64,000 nucleotides of DNA from contig NZ_MDVX01000003.1 of NCBI RefSeq assembly GCF_001719615.1, forward strand, positions 62,001 through 126,000, given 5' to 3'. Below the pieces are notes generated by a model. The model saw only the letters and a program-made list of their open reading frames with translations, was not told the DNA's origin and searched no databases. The DNA is from Neptunicoccus sediminis. GTDB taxonomy: Bacteria; Pseudomonadota; Alphaproteobacteria; Rhodobacterales; Rhodobacteraceae. This document shows, one piece after another, positions 7,623 through 16,306 of the stretch. The position numbers were made by a program, and so were the translations under genes. Numbering within the stretch: the first letter of the stretch is position 1; every line of letters begins with the position of its first letter.

Positions 7623-9095
7623 ATGACGACAATCAAACTTTACAACACCAAGACCCGTAAGAAAGAGGTGTTCACGCCTCTTAAAGCCGATGATGTGCGG
7701 ATGTATGTCTGCGGACCCACGGTCTATGACCGCGCCCATATCGGCAATGCGCGGCCGGTTATTGTGTTTGATGTGCTGTATCGGCTGTTGCAGCAGGTAT
7801 ACGGCAAGGATTACGTGACCTATGCGCGAAATTTCACGGATGTGGATGACAAGATCAACGCCCGCGCAGCGGAAACAGGGCGCACCATCCGCGAGATAAC
7901 GGACGAAACCATCGGCTGGTATCTGGACGACATGGGGGCACTTGGCAATCTGGAGCCGGACCATGCGCCACGGGCGACGGAATATATCCCCGAGATGGTG
8001 GCCATGATTGAATTGCTCATTTCTAAAGGCTTTGCATACTTTGAAGACTCTCCACGATTACATAACCAGCCACCGGCGAAATACGTTGTGCTCGATGAAA
8101 GTAAACTACCACGCCATGCACTGTTCGAAGTAAGAACCTATGAACAGTACGGCCGTTTGTCAGGTCGAACTCTCGATGAAATGATTGCTGGCGCAAGAGT
8201 CGAAGTCGCGAATAACAAGCGCGATCCGATGGACTTCGTGTTGTGGAAGCCATCAGGCGAAGGCGAACCCGGTTGGGACGGACCGAAAAGCCAAGGAATT
8301 GAAGCAGGTAGAGGACGGCCTGGTTGGCATATTGAATGTTCAGCAATGAGCCATAAGTTGTTCGGAAAAAAATTCGATATACATGGTGGAGGTCTTGATC
8401 TTGCATTTCCCCATCACGAAAATGAAATCGCTCAAAGCTGTGCTTGCTACGGTGAAGACTCCTTCGCGCAGGTCTGGATGCACAATGAGATGTTGCAGGT
8501 GGAGGGCAAGAAAATGTCCAAATCCCTGGGCAATTTCTTTAGCGTGCGGGACCTGATTGATCAGGGCTATCCGGGCGAGGTGATCCGCTTTGTCTATCTG
8601 GGCACGCATTACCGCAAGCCGATGGACTGGACGAATAAAAAGGCGAAAGAGGCTGAGGCGACCTTGCGGAAGTGGCGGGCATTGACTGAAGGAGTGGAAC
8701 CAACGCGTGCGATAGATGCTGAGGTTTTGAGGGCTATATCCGATGACCTGAATACATCTGGTGCTATAAGTGTTTTGCACCAGTTAGCGCGCCAAGAGGA
8801 TAAAGAGCTTCTTTTAGCATCCGCTCAATTTTTGGGATTGCTAACAGACGAAATGCTGGATCCTGCTTGGAAAGTTCCTGAAGAGTTAGAAACTTACGTT
8901 GAGCATCGCGGAACCGTGGAGGCGTTGATTGCTAAACGAAAGGAAGCTCGCCTCGCCAAGGATTTTGCGACGTCTGATAAAATAAGGGATGTGCTCTTAG
9001 CCGCCGGAGTTGAGCTGAAAGATATTAGCCTGACGGAAGTAGAGTTTAAAATCACACGAGACTTCAATCCAGCGAAATTGGAGTCTCTCAAATGA
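7623..9095 (+). CDS. cysS: Cysteinyl-tRNA synthetase
   Basis: A 490-residue class I synthetase charging tRNA-Cys. Cys30 begins the zinc site (YVCGPTVYD), the HIGH signature is HIGN at 39-42, [14 protein letters not shown] and HHENEIAQS supply the other zinc ligands and the cysteine pocket, and KMSKS is at 297-301. Length is slightly above the usual 460 residues, partly from an extra loop around [14 protein letters not shown] and KSQGIEAG. Base and codon use change within the gene: about 7623-8020 and 8465-8690 look like the host, while 8020-8465 and 8690-9095 are visibly AT-richer. The domains remain intact, so it is predicted functional. Confidence 0.97.
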   Translation: MTTIKLYNTKTRKKEVFTPLKADDVRMYVCGPTVYDRAHIGNARPVIVFDVLYRLLQQVYGKDYVTYARNFTDVDDKINARAAETGRTIREITDETIGWYLDDMGALGNLEPDHAPRATEYIPEMVAMIELLISKGFAYFEDSPRLHNQPPAKYVVLDESKLPRHALFEVRTYEQYGRLSGRTLDEMIAGARVEVANNKRDPMDFVLWKPSGEGEPGWDGPKSQGIEAGRGRPGWHIECSAMSHKLFGKKFDIHGGGLDLAFPHHENEIAQSCACYGEDSFAQVWMHNEMLQVEGKKMSKSLGNFFSVRDLIDQGYPGEVIRFVYLGTHYRKPMDWTNKKAKEAEATLRKWRALTEGVEPTRAIDAEVLRAISDDLNTSGAISVLHQLARQEDKELLLASAQFLGLLTDEMLDPAWKVPEELETYVEHRGTVEALIAKRKEARLAKDFATSDKIRDVLLAAGVELKDISLTEVEFKITRDFNPAKLESLK

Positions 9096-9286
9096 GCAGT
9101 TTTATTCTTGAAATGGTGCGGATGGGGCATGCCCGACCTCGGGAGGCCTCTCTACTAGGCGCGACGGAGTATTGTGTCCCCAGATTGCGGAATTTAGTTC
9201 GGCCGAAGGAATATGCCCTCCCGTGGGGGAGGTCGGGCATGGCACATTCGTGCCGGGCACTGCCGGTTTTTGAGGTAACACTATGA
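9092..9286 (+). CDS. Possible 64-residue ORF carrying a palindromic element
   Basis: The ORF starts with an ATGA overlap on the cysS stop (9092-9095) and ends with an ATGA overlap on the cimA start (9283-9286), with GGAG before its own start. That geometry is typical of a coupled gene. However, its body coincides with a long perfect inverted repeat, the peptide is Arg-rich and has no recognisable domain, and the antisense frame is also open. It may be a repeat element that happens to keep the reading frame rather than a protein gene. Confidence 0.3.
   Translation: MSSFILEMVRMGHARPREASLLGATEYCVPRLRNLVRPKEYALPWGRSGMAHSCRALPVFEVTL
9128..9241. repeat. Palindromic element between cysS and cimA
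   Basis: CATGCCCGACCTC at 9128-9140 is matched perfectly by GAGGTCGGGCATG at 9229-9241, and CGGGAGG at 9140-9146 by CCTCCCG at 9217-9223. The interval would fold into a long stem with a loop of about 70 nt. A second small hairpin, GGCAC-ATTC-GTGCC, follows at 9241-9254. There is no T-run, so it is not a classical terminator. It could be a dispersed palindromic repeat (MITE- or RPE-like) or an RNA structure between two genes. Confidence 0.6.
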
Positions 9287-10905
9287 CCAAAGAGCGCCTC
9301 TATCTTTACGACACCACTTTGCGGGACGGGCAACAGACGCAAGGGGTTGATTTCACGGCTGAAGACAAAACCCGCATCGCGACGGCGCTCGACAGGCTCG
9401 GGATTGATTATGTCGAAGGCGGCTGGCCGGGGGCCAATCCCACGGACAGCGATTTCTTTGATGCGGCGCCCGTGCTTTCCACATCTGTTTTTACCGCTTT
9501 CGGGATGACCAAACGTTCGGGCCGCTCCGCCGCGAATGACGATGTTCTGGCAGCGGTGATGAATGCCAACACGCCTGCGGTCTGTCTGGTGGGCAAGACC
9601 CATGATTTTCATGTGACCAAGGCGCTGGGCATCTCGCTCGAGGAAAACCTCGACAATATCCGTGAAAGTGTCGCCCATATCAAAGCACAAGGACGCGAGG
9701 CGCTGTTTGACTGCGAACATTTCTTTGACGGGTATAAGGCAAACCCAGACTATACCTTAAAGGCGGCGAAAGCGGCCTATGATGCAGGCGCGCGCTGGAT
9801 CGTTTTGTGTGACACCAATGGCGGGGCTTTGCCGGATGACGTGCGCAAGGCAACAAAGGCAGTGATTGCGGCAGGTATTCCCGGGGATCATTTGGGGATT
9901 CACACCCACAACGACACGGAAATGGCCGTGGCCAATACGCTGGCAGCGGTGGATGCGGGGGCGCGACAAATCCAAGGTACGCTGAACGGGCTCGGGGAGC
10001 GCTGTGGCAATGCCAATCTGACGGCGCTTATCCCTACCTTGCTGTTGAAAGAACCCTATGCCAGCCGGTTTGAAACCGGCGTTTCAACGGCGGGGCTGAA
10101 ATCCCTGACCCAGTTGAGCCGGATGCTGGATGATATTCTCAACCGTGTCTCGCACAAATGGGCCGCCTATGTGGGGGCGAGTGCCTTTGCCCATAAAGCG
10201 GGGCTTCATGCAAGTGCGATCCTGAAAGACCCGACGACTTATGAGCATGTGGACCCGTCACTGGTGGGCAACCAGCGGATTATTCCCATGTCCAACCAAG
10301 CGGGTCAAAGTAACCTGCGAAAACGGCTGAAGGATGCGGGGATCGCTGCGCCGGAAGGGGCGCAGATGATGGAAATTCTCGACGAGATCAAACGCCGCGA
10401 AGATCAGGGCTATGCCTATGACAGTGCGCAAGCCTCGTTTGAAATCCTCGCCCGCCGCGTGTTGGGTATTCTGCCACGGTTTTTTGAAATCATGCGCTAC
10501 CGTGTGACGGTGGAGCGGGCCAAGGCACCGGGGCAGGAGCGTAAAACGCTCTCCGAAGCGGTGGTGGCAGTCAGTATCGGCGGGCAAAAACACCTGTCGG
10601 CCAGCGAGTCCATGGATGAGACCGGCAACGACCAAGGGCCGGTGAACGCCTTGTGGCGGGCGCTAGAGCGGGATCTCGGACCCTATCAGGCGATCATTGA
10701 CGACATGCATCTGGTGGATTTCAAAGTGCGGATCACCAATGGCGGCACCGAGGCTGTAACCCGCGTTGTGATCGACTCAGAAGACGGTGAAGGCCGCCGC
10801 TGGTCTACGGTCGGGGTGTCGGCCAATATTGTAGATGCAAGCTTTGAGGCGCTGGTGGATGCCATCAACTGGAAACTGCTGCGGGACGGGGCAAAGCCTG
10901 TTTAG
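9283..10905 (+). CDS. cimA: Citramalate synthase
   Basis: A 540-residue HMG-CoA-lyase-like enzyme with a C-terminal LeuA allosteric domain. YDTTLRDGQQTQGVDFT (about 8-24) carries the metal-binding Asp and catalytic Arg; GIHTHNDTEMAVANT gives the HxH metal ligands; GTLNGLGERCGNANL completes the site. The QQTQGVDF variant is characteristic of the CimA type, which condenses pyruvate and acetyl-CoA to citramalate for threonine-independent isoleucine synthesis, as opposed to 2-isopropylmalate synthase. GAGGT precedes the ATG. It lies downstream of cysS, separated by the palindromic element. Confidence 0.92.
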   Translation: MTKERLYLYDTTLRDGQQTQGVDFTAEDKTRIATALDRLGIDYVEGGWPGANPTDSDFFDAAPVLSTSVFTAFGMTKRSGRSAANDDVLAAVMNANTPAVCLVGKTHDFHVTKALGISLEENLDNIRESVAHIKAQGREALFDCEHFFDGYKANPDYTLKAAKAAYDAGARWIVLCDTNGGALPDDVRKATKAVIAAGIPGDHLGIHTHNDTEMAVANTLAAVDAGARQIQGTLNGLGERCGNANLTALIPTLLLKEPYASRFETGVSTAGLKSLTQLSRMLDDILNRVSHKWAAYVGASAFAHKAGLHASAILKDPTTYEHVDPSLVGNQRIIPMSNQAGQSNLRKRLKDAGIAAPEGAQMMEILDEIKRREDQGYAYDSAQASFEILARRVLGILPRFFEIMRYRVTVERAKAPGQERKTLSEAVVAVSIGGQKHLSASESMDETGNDQGPVNALWRALERDLGPYQAIIDDMHLVDFKVRITNGGTEAVTRVVIDSEDGEGRRWSTVGVSANIVDASFEALVDAINWKLLRDGAKPV

Positions 10906-10944
10906 GTTGCTGCTGCAAGGCGTGGGACAGAGGAATAGGCTGGA

Positions 10945-11919
10945 ATGGATGTGCTTTTGACGGTGCTGCGCTTTGCGCTGGTCCCGGCTGTGATTTACCT
11001 GCTGATTGCGGGTGGTTTGATCCTGTCACAGCGGCCTTCGCCAACGACGGGGGCGGGGCTGGATTTTGACAAATTGCAGGTCGGCGGCGATGTGGTAGAG
11101 CCTGTGCGATATACGGCGCGGGACGGGGTTGAACTGGCGGTGCGGGTGCATGGTGGACCGGGGGCGGAAACTTCTCTGGTCGTGCTGGTGCATGGCTCGG
11201 GCGCGCATGGTGCGGCTTACGGCGGGCTGGCGGCCGAATTATCTGCGCGGACGGGCGCACAAGTGCTGGTGCCTGACCTTCGCGGACACGGGGTTAACCC
11301 GCCGCCCAAAGGCGATGTGGCCTACATCGGGCAATTGGAGGATGATCTGGCGGATCTTGTGACGCAATACCGTCAGGACGGGCAAAAACTGGTGTTGATC
11401 GGGCATTCTTCCGGCGGGGGGCTGGTGGTGCGTTATGCCGGTGGACCGCATGGAGGCACACTCGACGGGGCGGTGCTGTTCGCGCCCTATCTCAAATATA
11501 ACGCGCCGACCATGCGGGAAAATTCCGGTGGTTGGGCGCAGGTGTTGACCCGCCGTGTAATTGGTCTGAGCATGTTGAACGCTGTGGGGATCACGGGGTT
11601 GAACGGGATGACAGCAATCACCTTCAACTTGCCGGAAGGGCCGCTGTCCGAGAGCATGACGGGGGCCTATTCGTTCCGTCTGAACACGTCTTACGCGCCC
11701 CGGTCGGATTACCTTGCGGATGTGGCGGCCCTGCCGGAGTTCCTGTTGATTGCAGGGGCAGAGGATGAAGCGTTCAAGGCGGATCAATTCGAAGCGGCGC
11801 TGTCGGGGGCCAATCCCAAGGGGCACTACCAGATATTGCAGGGGGTCGGGCATCTGGATGTGATCCGCCAGCCGGACGCCATTGCGAAAACTGCCGAATT
11901 TATCAGGAATATCAAATGA
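10945..11919 (+). CDS. Alpha/beta hydrolase, lysophospholipase-like, membrane-anchored
   Basis: A 324-residue hydrolase. Residues about 5-29 form a hydrophobic N-terminal segment (signal anchor), followed by a periplasm-facing or membrane-attached catalytic domain: LVVLVHGSGAHG oxyanion region, nucleophile elbow GHSSGG, and His in GVGHLDV near the C-terminus. The PDLRGHG motif is typical of lysophospholipase/monoacylglycerol lipase relatives. The stop overlaps the start of the next gene (ATGA), so they form a unit. Substrate unknown. Confidence 0.8.
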   Translation: MDVLLTVLRFALVPAVIYLLIAGGLILSQRPSPTTGAGLDFDKLQVGGDVVEPVRYTARDGVELAVRVHGGPGAETSLVVLVHGSGAHGAAYGGLAAELSARTGAQVLVPDLRGHGVNPPPKGDVAYIGQLEDDLADLVTQYRQDGQKLVLIGHSSGGGLVVRYAGGPHGGTLDGAVLFAPYLKYNAPTMRENSGGWAQVLTRRVIGLSMLNAVGITGLNGMTAITFNLPEGPLSESMTGAYSFRLNTSYAPRSDYLADVAALPEFLLIAGAEDEAFKADQFEAALSGANPKGHYQILQGVGHLDVIRQPDAIAKTAEFIRNIK

Positions 11920-12710
11920 GCCTGCAAGACGACATTGCCAGTTGCGCCGAGACCGTCCATTCGGGCGATCCGATGCGGTTTCTCTCTGCGATGACAGCCA
12001 GCGGCGCGGATCGGGATGCGCTGATGGTGCTTTATGCTTTTAACGTCGAGGTGTCCCGTGCGCCTTGGGTGACGGAAGAGCCGATGATCGCGGAAATGCG
12101 TCTGCAATGGTGGATTGATGCGGTGGAGGAAATTTTTACCGGCGGGGCGGTGCGGCGGCATCAGGTGGTGACTCCGCTGGCTGATCTGGTGGCACGACAG
12201 GGTCTGCCGCGGGCGCCGTTTGACGCGCTGGTGGCGGCGCGGCGCTGGGATATTTACAAAGAGCCTCACGCAGATGATGCAGCGCTTTGGTCCTATCTGG
12301 AGGCCACGGCGGGCGGATTGATGGCGCTGGCGTTTCAGGCGGTTGGTGGCGAAACTGACGCGGCTGCGCGGGACGCGGCCCACAGCTATGGGTCCGGCTG
12401 CGGCGCGGCGGCCTTGCTGGAGGCTGTGCCGGCACTGGAGGCGGCGAACCGCTATCCGCTGGTGGACGGGACGGCCGAGGGTGTGCGCAGTTTTGCGCAG
12501 GAAGCGTTACAGCGATTGGCGACGGCGCGGCCTGCATTGAAATCCGCGGCGCGGCGTAAACGTGCGGCGCTGCGCTCCGGCTGGTTGGCCCGCGGGGTCT
12601 TGCGTCAGGCGGTGGGTGAACCGGCTTTGGTGGGGGCAGGGATGCTTGGCCGCTCGGATGCGGGGAAACGGTTGCGACTGATGGGACTGGCCGCAACCGG
12701 CGGGTTCTGA
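11916..12710 (+). CDS. Squalene/phytoene synthase-like protein, probably non-catalytic
   Basis: A 264-residue all-helical protein of the squalene/phytoene synthase superfamily, with LYAFNVEVSRAPW, MRLQWWIDAVEEI and YLEATAGGLMALA matching conserved helices. The Asp-rich DxxxD motifs that bind Mg-diphosphate in true synthases are not seen: the first is replaced by FNVEVSRA. This matches the group related to mitochondrial NDUFAF6, a complex I assembly factor. A role in respiratory complex assembly is a family-level inference. It is translationally coupled to the hydrolase upstream (4-nt overlap). Confidence 0.75.
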   Translation: MSLQDDIASCAETVHSGDPMRFLSAMTASGADRDALMVLYAFNVEVSRAPWVTEEPMIAEMRLQWWIDAVEEIFTGGAVRRHQVVTPLADLVARQGLPRAPFDALVAARRWDIYKEPHADDAALWSYLEATAGGLMALAFQAVGGETDAAARDAAHSYGSGCGAAALLEAVPALEAANRYPLVDGTAEGVRSFAQEALQRLATARPALKSAARRKRAALRSGWLARGVLRQAVGEPALVGAGMLGRSDAGKRLRLMGLAATGGF

Positions 12711-12736
12711 GTATTTAGGGAACATTGAAGCCTGTA

Positions 12737-13945
12737 TTAAGCTTCCTTACGCTTGAGCATGGCGAGCCAGACGAGCGCCCCGAACGCCAGCATCAGGAAG
12801 GGGATCATCGCAAGGTTCACGGCGTTCCAGCCTTGGATGACGCTGCCGCCCGAGCAATTCATCAAACCGCCCGATGCCAGCGACGCTACTGTGACCATGC
12901 CAAAGACCAGAAAGTCGTTCATGCCCTGCGCCTTGCCCCGTTCTTCAGGGGTGTGAGAGGTGGCGAGCATGGCGGTGGCGCCGATAAAGCCGAAGTTCCA
13001 GCCGATGCCAAGCAGGGCGAGGGCGATGAAGAAGTTGCTGAGCTGCACGCCTGCCAGTGCCACGAGACCGGCACACATCAGGATAAACAGGCCGGTGCCC
13101 ATGATCTTTTCCACGCCGAAACGGGCGATCAGGTGGCCGGTAAAGAAGCTTGGCGCGAACATGGCAAAGACGTGTGCGGTGACGATGTTGCCCGCGTCCC
13201 CTTCGGTAAAGCCGCAGCCGACCACCGCGAGGGGGGTGGAGGTCATTACAAGGTTCATCAGGGCATAAGAGACCATTGCGCAGATGATCGCCGTGGCGAT
13301 CCGCGGGTTTTTCAACAGTTCCATCCGGCTGCGGCCGCCATAGGGTTGGTCTTTGTCCACCGTGATTGCGGAAGATTTGAGGAAGGGAAAGATCAGAAAG
13401 CCAACGCAGTTGAGCGCGAAGGCTGCGGCATAGACGCCTAGGAAGGGAATGGCCATCGCCTCAAAGCTGGCGGCACCCAGTTGCGGGCCGATCACAGCAG
13501 ACAGCAAGCCTGCGGCCATGACGTAAGAGATGGCTTTCGGGCGGTAGTCGTCCGAGGCCAGATCGGTTGCTGCAAAGCGGTAAAACCCGTGGGCAGACAT
13601 GTAGATACCGGTGAGGTAAGAGCCTGCCAGCAGCCAGCCGAAGGAACTGACATAGATCGCATAGGCGCAGATCAGGGCCCCCGCGGCGCCGCCTGTTGCG
13701 CCCAGCAGGAAACCCGCTGTGCGCCCGAAGCGTTGCATGAATTGGGACAGCCACGGTGCCGTGGTCATCGAGCCGAAGACGATCATGGAAATCGGCAGGG
13801 TCGCAAAGCAGATGTTGGAGGCAAGTTTCTGCCCCGCCAGTCCGGAAAACGTAAACAGCAGAGGCATTTGCGCGCCAAGAACGGCTTGGGCAATGATCAG
13901 GATCAATACGTTGCGTTTGGCGAATGTGGTCATGGAATCTGTCAT
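12737..13945 (-). CDS. Major facilitator superfamily permease
   Basis: A 402-residue protein with about 12 hydrophobic segments in two halves, joined by a charged loop near PYGGRSRMELLKNPR. The cytoplasmic loop 2-3 carries MQRFGRTAGFLLG in place of the classical MFS motif. The ATG at 13945 is preferred over an upstream TTG at 13951; ATG at 13933 is also possible. No substrate-specific signature was recognised. It stands alone between convergent and co-directed neighbours. Confidence 0.82.
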   Translation of the reverse strand: MTDSMTTFAKRNVLILIIAQAVLGAQMPLLFTFSGLAGQKLASNICFATLPISMIVFGSMTTAPWLSQFMQRFGRTAGFLLGATGGAAGALICAYAIYVSSFGWLLAGSYLTGIYMSAHGFYRFAATDLASDDYRPKAISYVMAAGLLSAVIGPQLGAASFEAMAIPFLGVYAAAFALNCVGFLIFPFLKSSAITVDKDQPYGGRSRMELLKNPRIATAIICAMVSYALMNLVMTSTPLAVVGCGFTEGDAGNIVTAHVFAMFAPSFFTGHLIARFGVEKIMGTGLFILMCAGLVALAGVQLSNFFIALALLGIGWNFGFIGATAMLATSHTPEERGKAQGMNDFLVFGMVTVASLASGGLMNCSGGSVIQGWNAVNLAMIPFLMLAFGALVWLAMLKRKEA

Positions 13946-14011
13946 AGGCAAAGCGGTAGCTTGCTTTCATTGGGAAGCCAAGCAGATAGTTAACCTGTGG
14001 TGCAGTTTGCT

Positions 14012-15277
14012 CTACGCGGCAACCCGATCAATAACATGGGCAAAGGAACCTGTCACGGTTCCCTCGCGCAGGCCCATCGGGGGCAGCGCTGTGCCTTCGG
14101 CATCGGTTGCGTCGAAAAGGGGGGTGCCCGCAGCGGTTAGGGTGGTGGCGTAGTGAAATTCGTGGGCTTTGAGCGCCGCTGCCCACGGGCCGCCGAGAGG
14201 CGACAGATTGCGATAGCCAAGGTGCAGTTTGCGTTTGGCAAAGCTGGTTTCCAGTCGCAACAGTCCGGCCATCCGGTGGCGGGTGCCCGATGCGTCTACC
14301 AGCCCGTCGCCCAGCATCATATAGCCGCCACACTCGCCGTAGATGGCGCGGGCGTTGCGCAGTCCTGTAAGAAACCGCCCGTTCGCGGCGAGCCTTCCGG
14401 CGTGGAGTTCGGGATAGCCGCCCGGCAAGATGACCATATCGCAATCGGGCGGGGCTTCATCAGCAAGGGGAGAGAAAAACGAAAGTTCGGCGCCGCTGTC
14501 CCGCCAGTCTTGTAGAAGGTGGGGATAGGCAAAGGCAAAGGCGGCATCGGCGGCGATGGCGAGACGTTGTGCCGGAGGGGGTAGCGGTTTTGCGTTGGAG
14601 GGAGCTGTGCCCAAAGGGGCAGTCAGCGCCGCTAGGCCATCGAGGTCGATGGTCTCTGCCACGATTGCGGCGGATTGGTCGAGGAAGGCTTCGAGATCGG
14701 GATGCTCTGCCGCTTGGACCAGCCCGAGGTGACGGGACGGGGTTTGTAGACCTGTCTGGCGGTGGACTGCGCCGAGCACCGGAATGCCGAGCGGCGCAAG
14801 GGCGAGGCGCACCATACGTTCGTGGCGGGGGGAGCCGACTTTATTAAGGATAATACCGGCGATTTGCACATCTGGGTCGAGCGTGGCGAACCCTTTGGCA
14901 ACAGCCGCAACGGATTGGGCCTGATGGGAGACATCAAGGATCAGGACGACCGGCAGGTTCAGGATGCGCGCGAGATCGGCGGTGGCGCCTTTGCCATCGG
15001 GGGGGGCGCCGTCAAACAGCCCCATTGCGCCTTCGATCAAGAGGGTTCCGGAACCGGCAGCAAGGCTGCGAATCCGCTCCGGCGTCATGGCCCAGGCGTC
15101 AAGGTTCAGGCACTCGGTGCCGCTGGCGGCGGCGTGAAAGCGTGGATCGATGTAATCGGGGCCGGATTTGGCCGAGCGGACAGCAACGCCCCTTTGTTTC
15201 AGGGCGCGCAGGATGCCCAGTGTCAGGGTGGTTTTGCCGCTGGCCGATCCCGGAGCGGACAGGATGAGACCGCCCAT
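14012..15277 (-). CDS. cobB: Cobyrinic (hydrogenobyrinic) acid a,c-diamide synthase
   Basis: A 421-residue glutamine amidotransferase that amidates the a and c carboxylates of the corrin ring using ATP and glutamine. The N-terminal P-loop APGSASGKTTL (about 8-18) is of the dethiobiotin-synthetase type; the C-terminal class I GATase domain has the catalytic Cys in YGECGGYMMLG. Its start overlaps the stop of cobA (TGATG), so the two are coupled. Length is normal for CobB. Confidence 0.95.
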   Translation of the reverse strand: MGGLILSAPGSASGKTTLTLGILRALKQRGVAVRSAKSGPDYIDPRFHAAASGTECLNLDAWAMTPERIRSLAAGSGTLLIEGAMGLFDGAPPDGKGATADLARILNLPVVLILDVSHQAQSVAAVAKGFATLDPDVQIAGIILNKVGSPRHERMVRLALAPLGIPVLGAVHRQTGLQTPSRHLGLVQAAEHPDLEAFLDQSAAIVAETIDLDGLAALTAPLGTAPSNAKPLPPPAQRLAIAADAAFAFAYPHLLQDWRDSGAELSFFSPLADEAPPDCDMVILPGGYPELHAGRLAANGRFLTGLRNARAIYGECGGYMMLGDGLVDASGTRHRMAGLLRLETSFAKRKLHLGYRNLSPLGGPWAAALKAHEFHYATTLTAAGTPLFDATDAEGTALPPMGLREGTVTGSFAHVIDRVAA

Positions 15278-16128
15278 CAGGATGCCTCGGCGGGGCGGCC
15301 TCTGCCTAGGGGGTCGGTATTGCGGGGGGCTTCGCCTTTGGCCATCGCCATCCAGTCGAGCGTCTGGCGCATCAAAACAGAGCGTCCGACGCAGATGATT
15401 GCAGGCGGTGTCAGGCCGGAGGCGGCAAGATCGTCAGTCAGTGTGCCTAGGGTGGATTCGAGCACCTGTTGTTCGGGAGTGGTGGCGTTTGTCACCACGG
15501 CGCAAGGCTCTGACGCGGGACGACCGGCGGCGAGCAGTTCGGCGGCGATGGGGGCGATATGTTTCATCCCCATATAGATCACCAGCACCTGCGAGCCTTG
15601 GGAAATTGCCTGCCAGTTCAGTGACGACGGCGTTTCGCCCGATTGGTCGTGTCCGGTCACAAAGGTTACAGACTGGTTTACATCGCGGTGGGTGACGGGG
15701 ATGCCGGCATAGGCGAGACCGCCGATACCTGCGGAAATACCCGGAATAATGCGGATCGGGATGCCGTGCTGGACGAGGGTCTGACCCTCTTCACCGCCGC
15801 GTCCAAAGACGAAAGGATCGCCACCTTTCAGGCGCAACACGCGTTTGCCTGATTGGGCGAGTTCGACCAGTCGTAGCGAGATGTCCCGCTGTTTGGCAGA
15901 GGGTTTGCCGCCCCGTTTGCCCGCATATTCCAATGCGGCCTCCGGTTTGGCCCAGTCGAGGATACGTTGATCCACCAGCGCGTCATAGACGATGACATCG
16001 GCCTGTTGCAGCGCGTTGAGCGCATGAAGGGTCAGCAGGCCCGGATCGCCCGGTCCTGCGCCGCAGAGCCAGACCCAACCGGGTTCCAATGCGGGCCAGT
16101 CGCCCGTGGGGAGAGGATTCGATGTCAT
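15277..16128 (-). CDS. cobA: Uroporphyrinogen-III C-methyltransferase
   Basis: A 283-residue tetrapyrrole methylase. GAGPGDPGLLTLHAL at the N-terminus and RLKGGDPFVFGRGGEE are the SUMT signatures that bind S-adenosylmethionine. The product is precorrin-2, the entry to the corrin pathway; there is no fused siroheme synthase (CysG) dehydrogenase domain. ATG 16128 (MTSNPLPTGDWPALEPG) is chosen over the in-frame TTG at 16164. It is the first gene of the cobA-cobB unit and divergent from cbiD. Confidence 0.94.
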   Translation of the reverse strand: MTSNPLPTGDWPALEPGWVWLCGAGPGDPGLLTLHALNALQQADVIVYDALVDQRILDWAKPEAALEYAGKRGGKPSAKQRDISLRLVELAQSGKRVLRLKGGDPFVFGRGGEEGQTLVQHGIPIRIIPGISAGIGGLAYAGIPVTHRDVNQSVTFVTGHDQSGETPSSLNWQAISQGSQVLVIYMGMKHIAPIAAELLAAGRPASEPCAVVTNATTPEQQVLESTLGTLTDDLAASGLTPPAIICVGRSVLMRQTLDWMAMAKGEAPRNTDPLGRGRPAEAS

Positions 16129-16306
16129 GGCGGGGTTATGGACCCGAAGGGGGCTGTCTCGCAAGACAGGTTGCGACTGTATTGCGGGAAAATACGAATG
16201 CTGCGGCGTGGGATGAGTATTTGGGGAACATTGAAGCGGGAGCGCTTGGGCGGGGGAGTGTGTTTAATCAATTGCAAAAGCGGGAGGCGGGTTTTACCTG
16301 TATCAG

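Noticed and set aside
16129-16306. Possible cobalamin riboswitch between cobA and cbiD
   Set aside because: No B12-box-like conserved core or matching stems could be seen; only the short recurring GAGTATTT motif was found.
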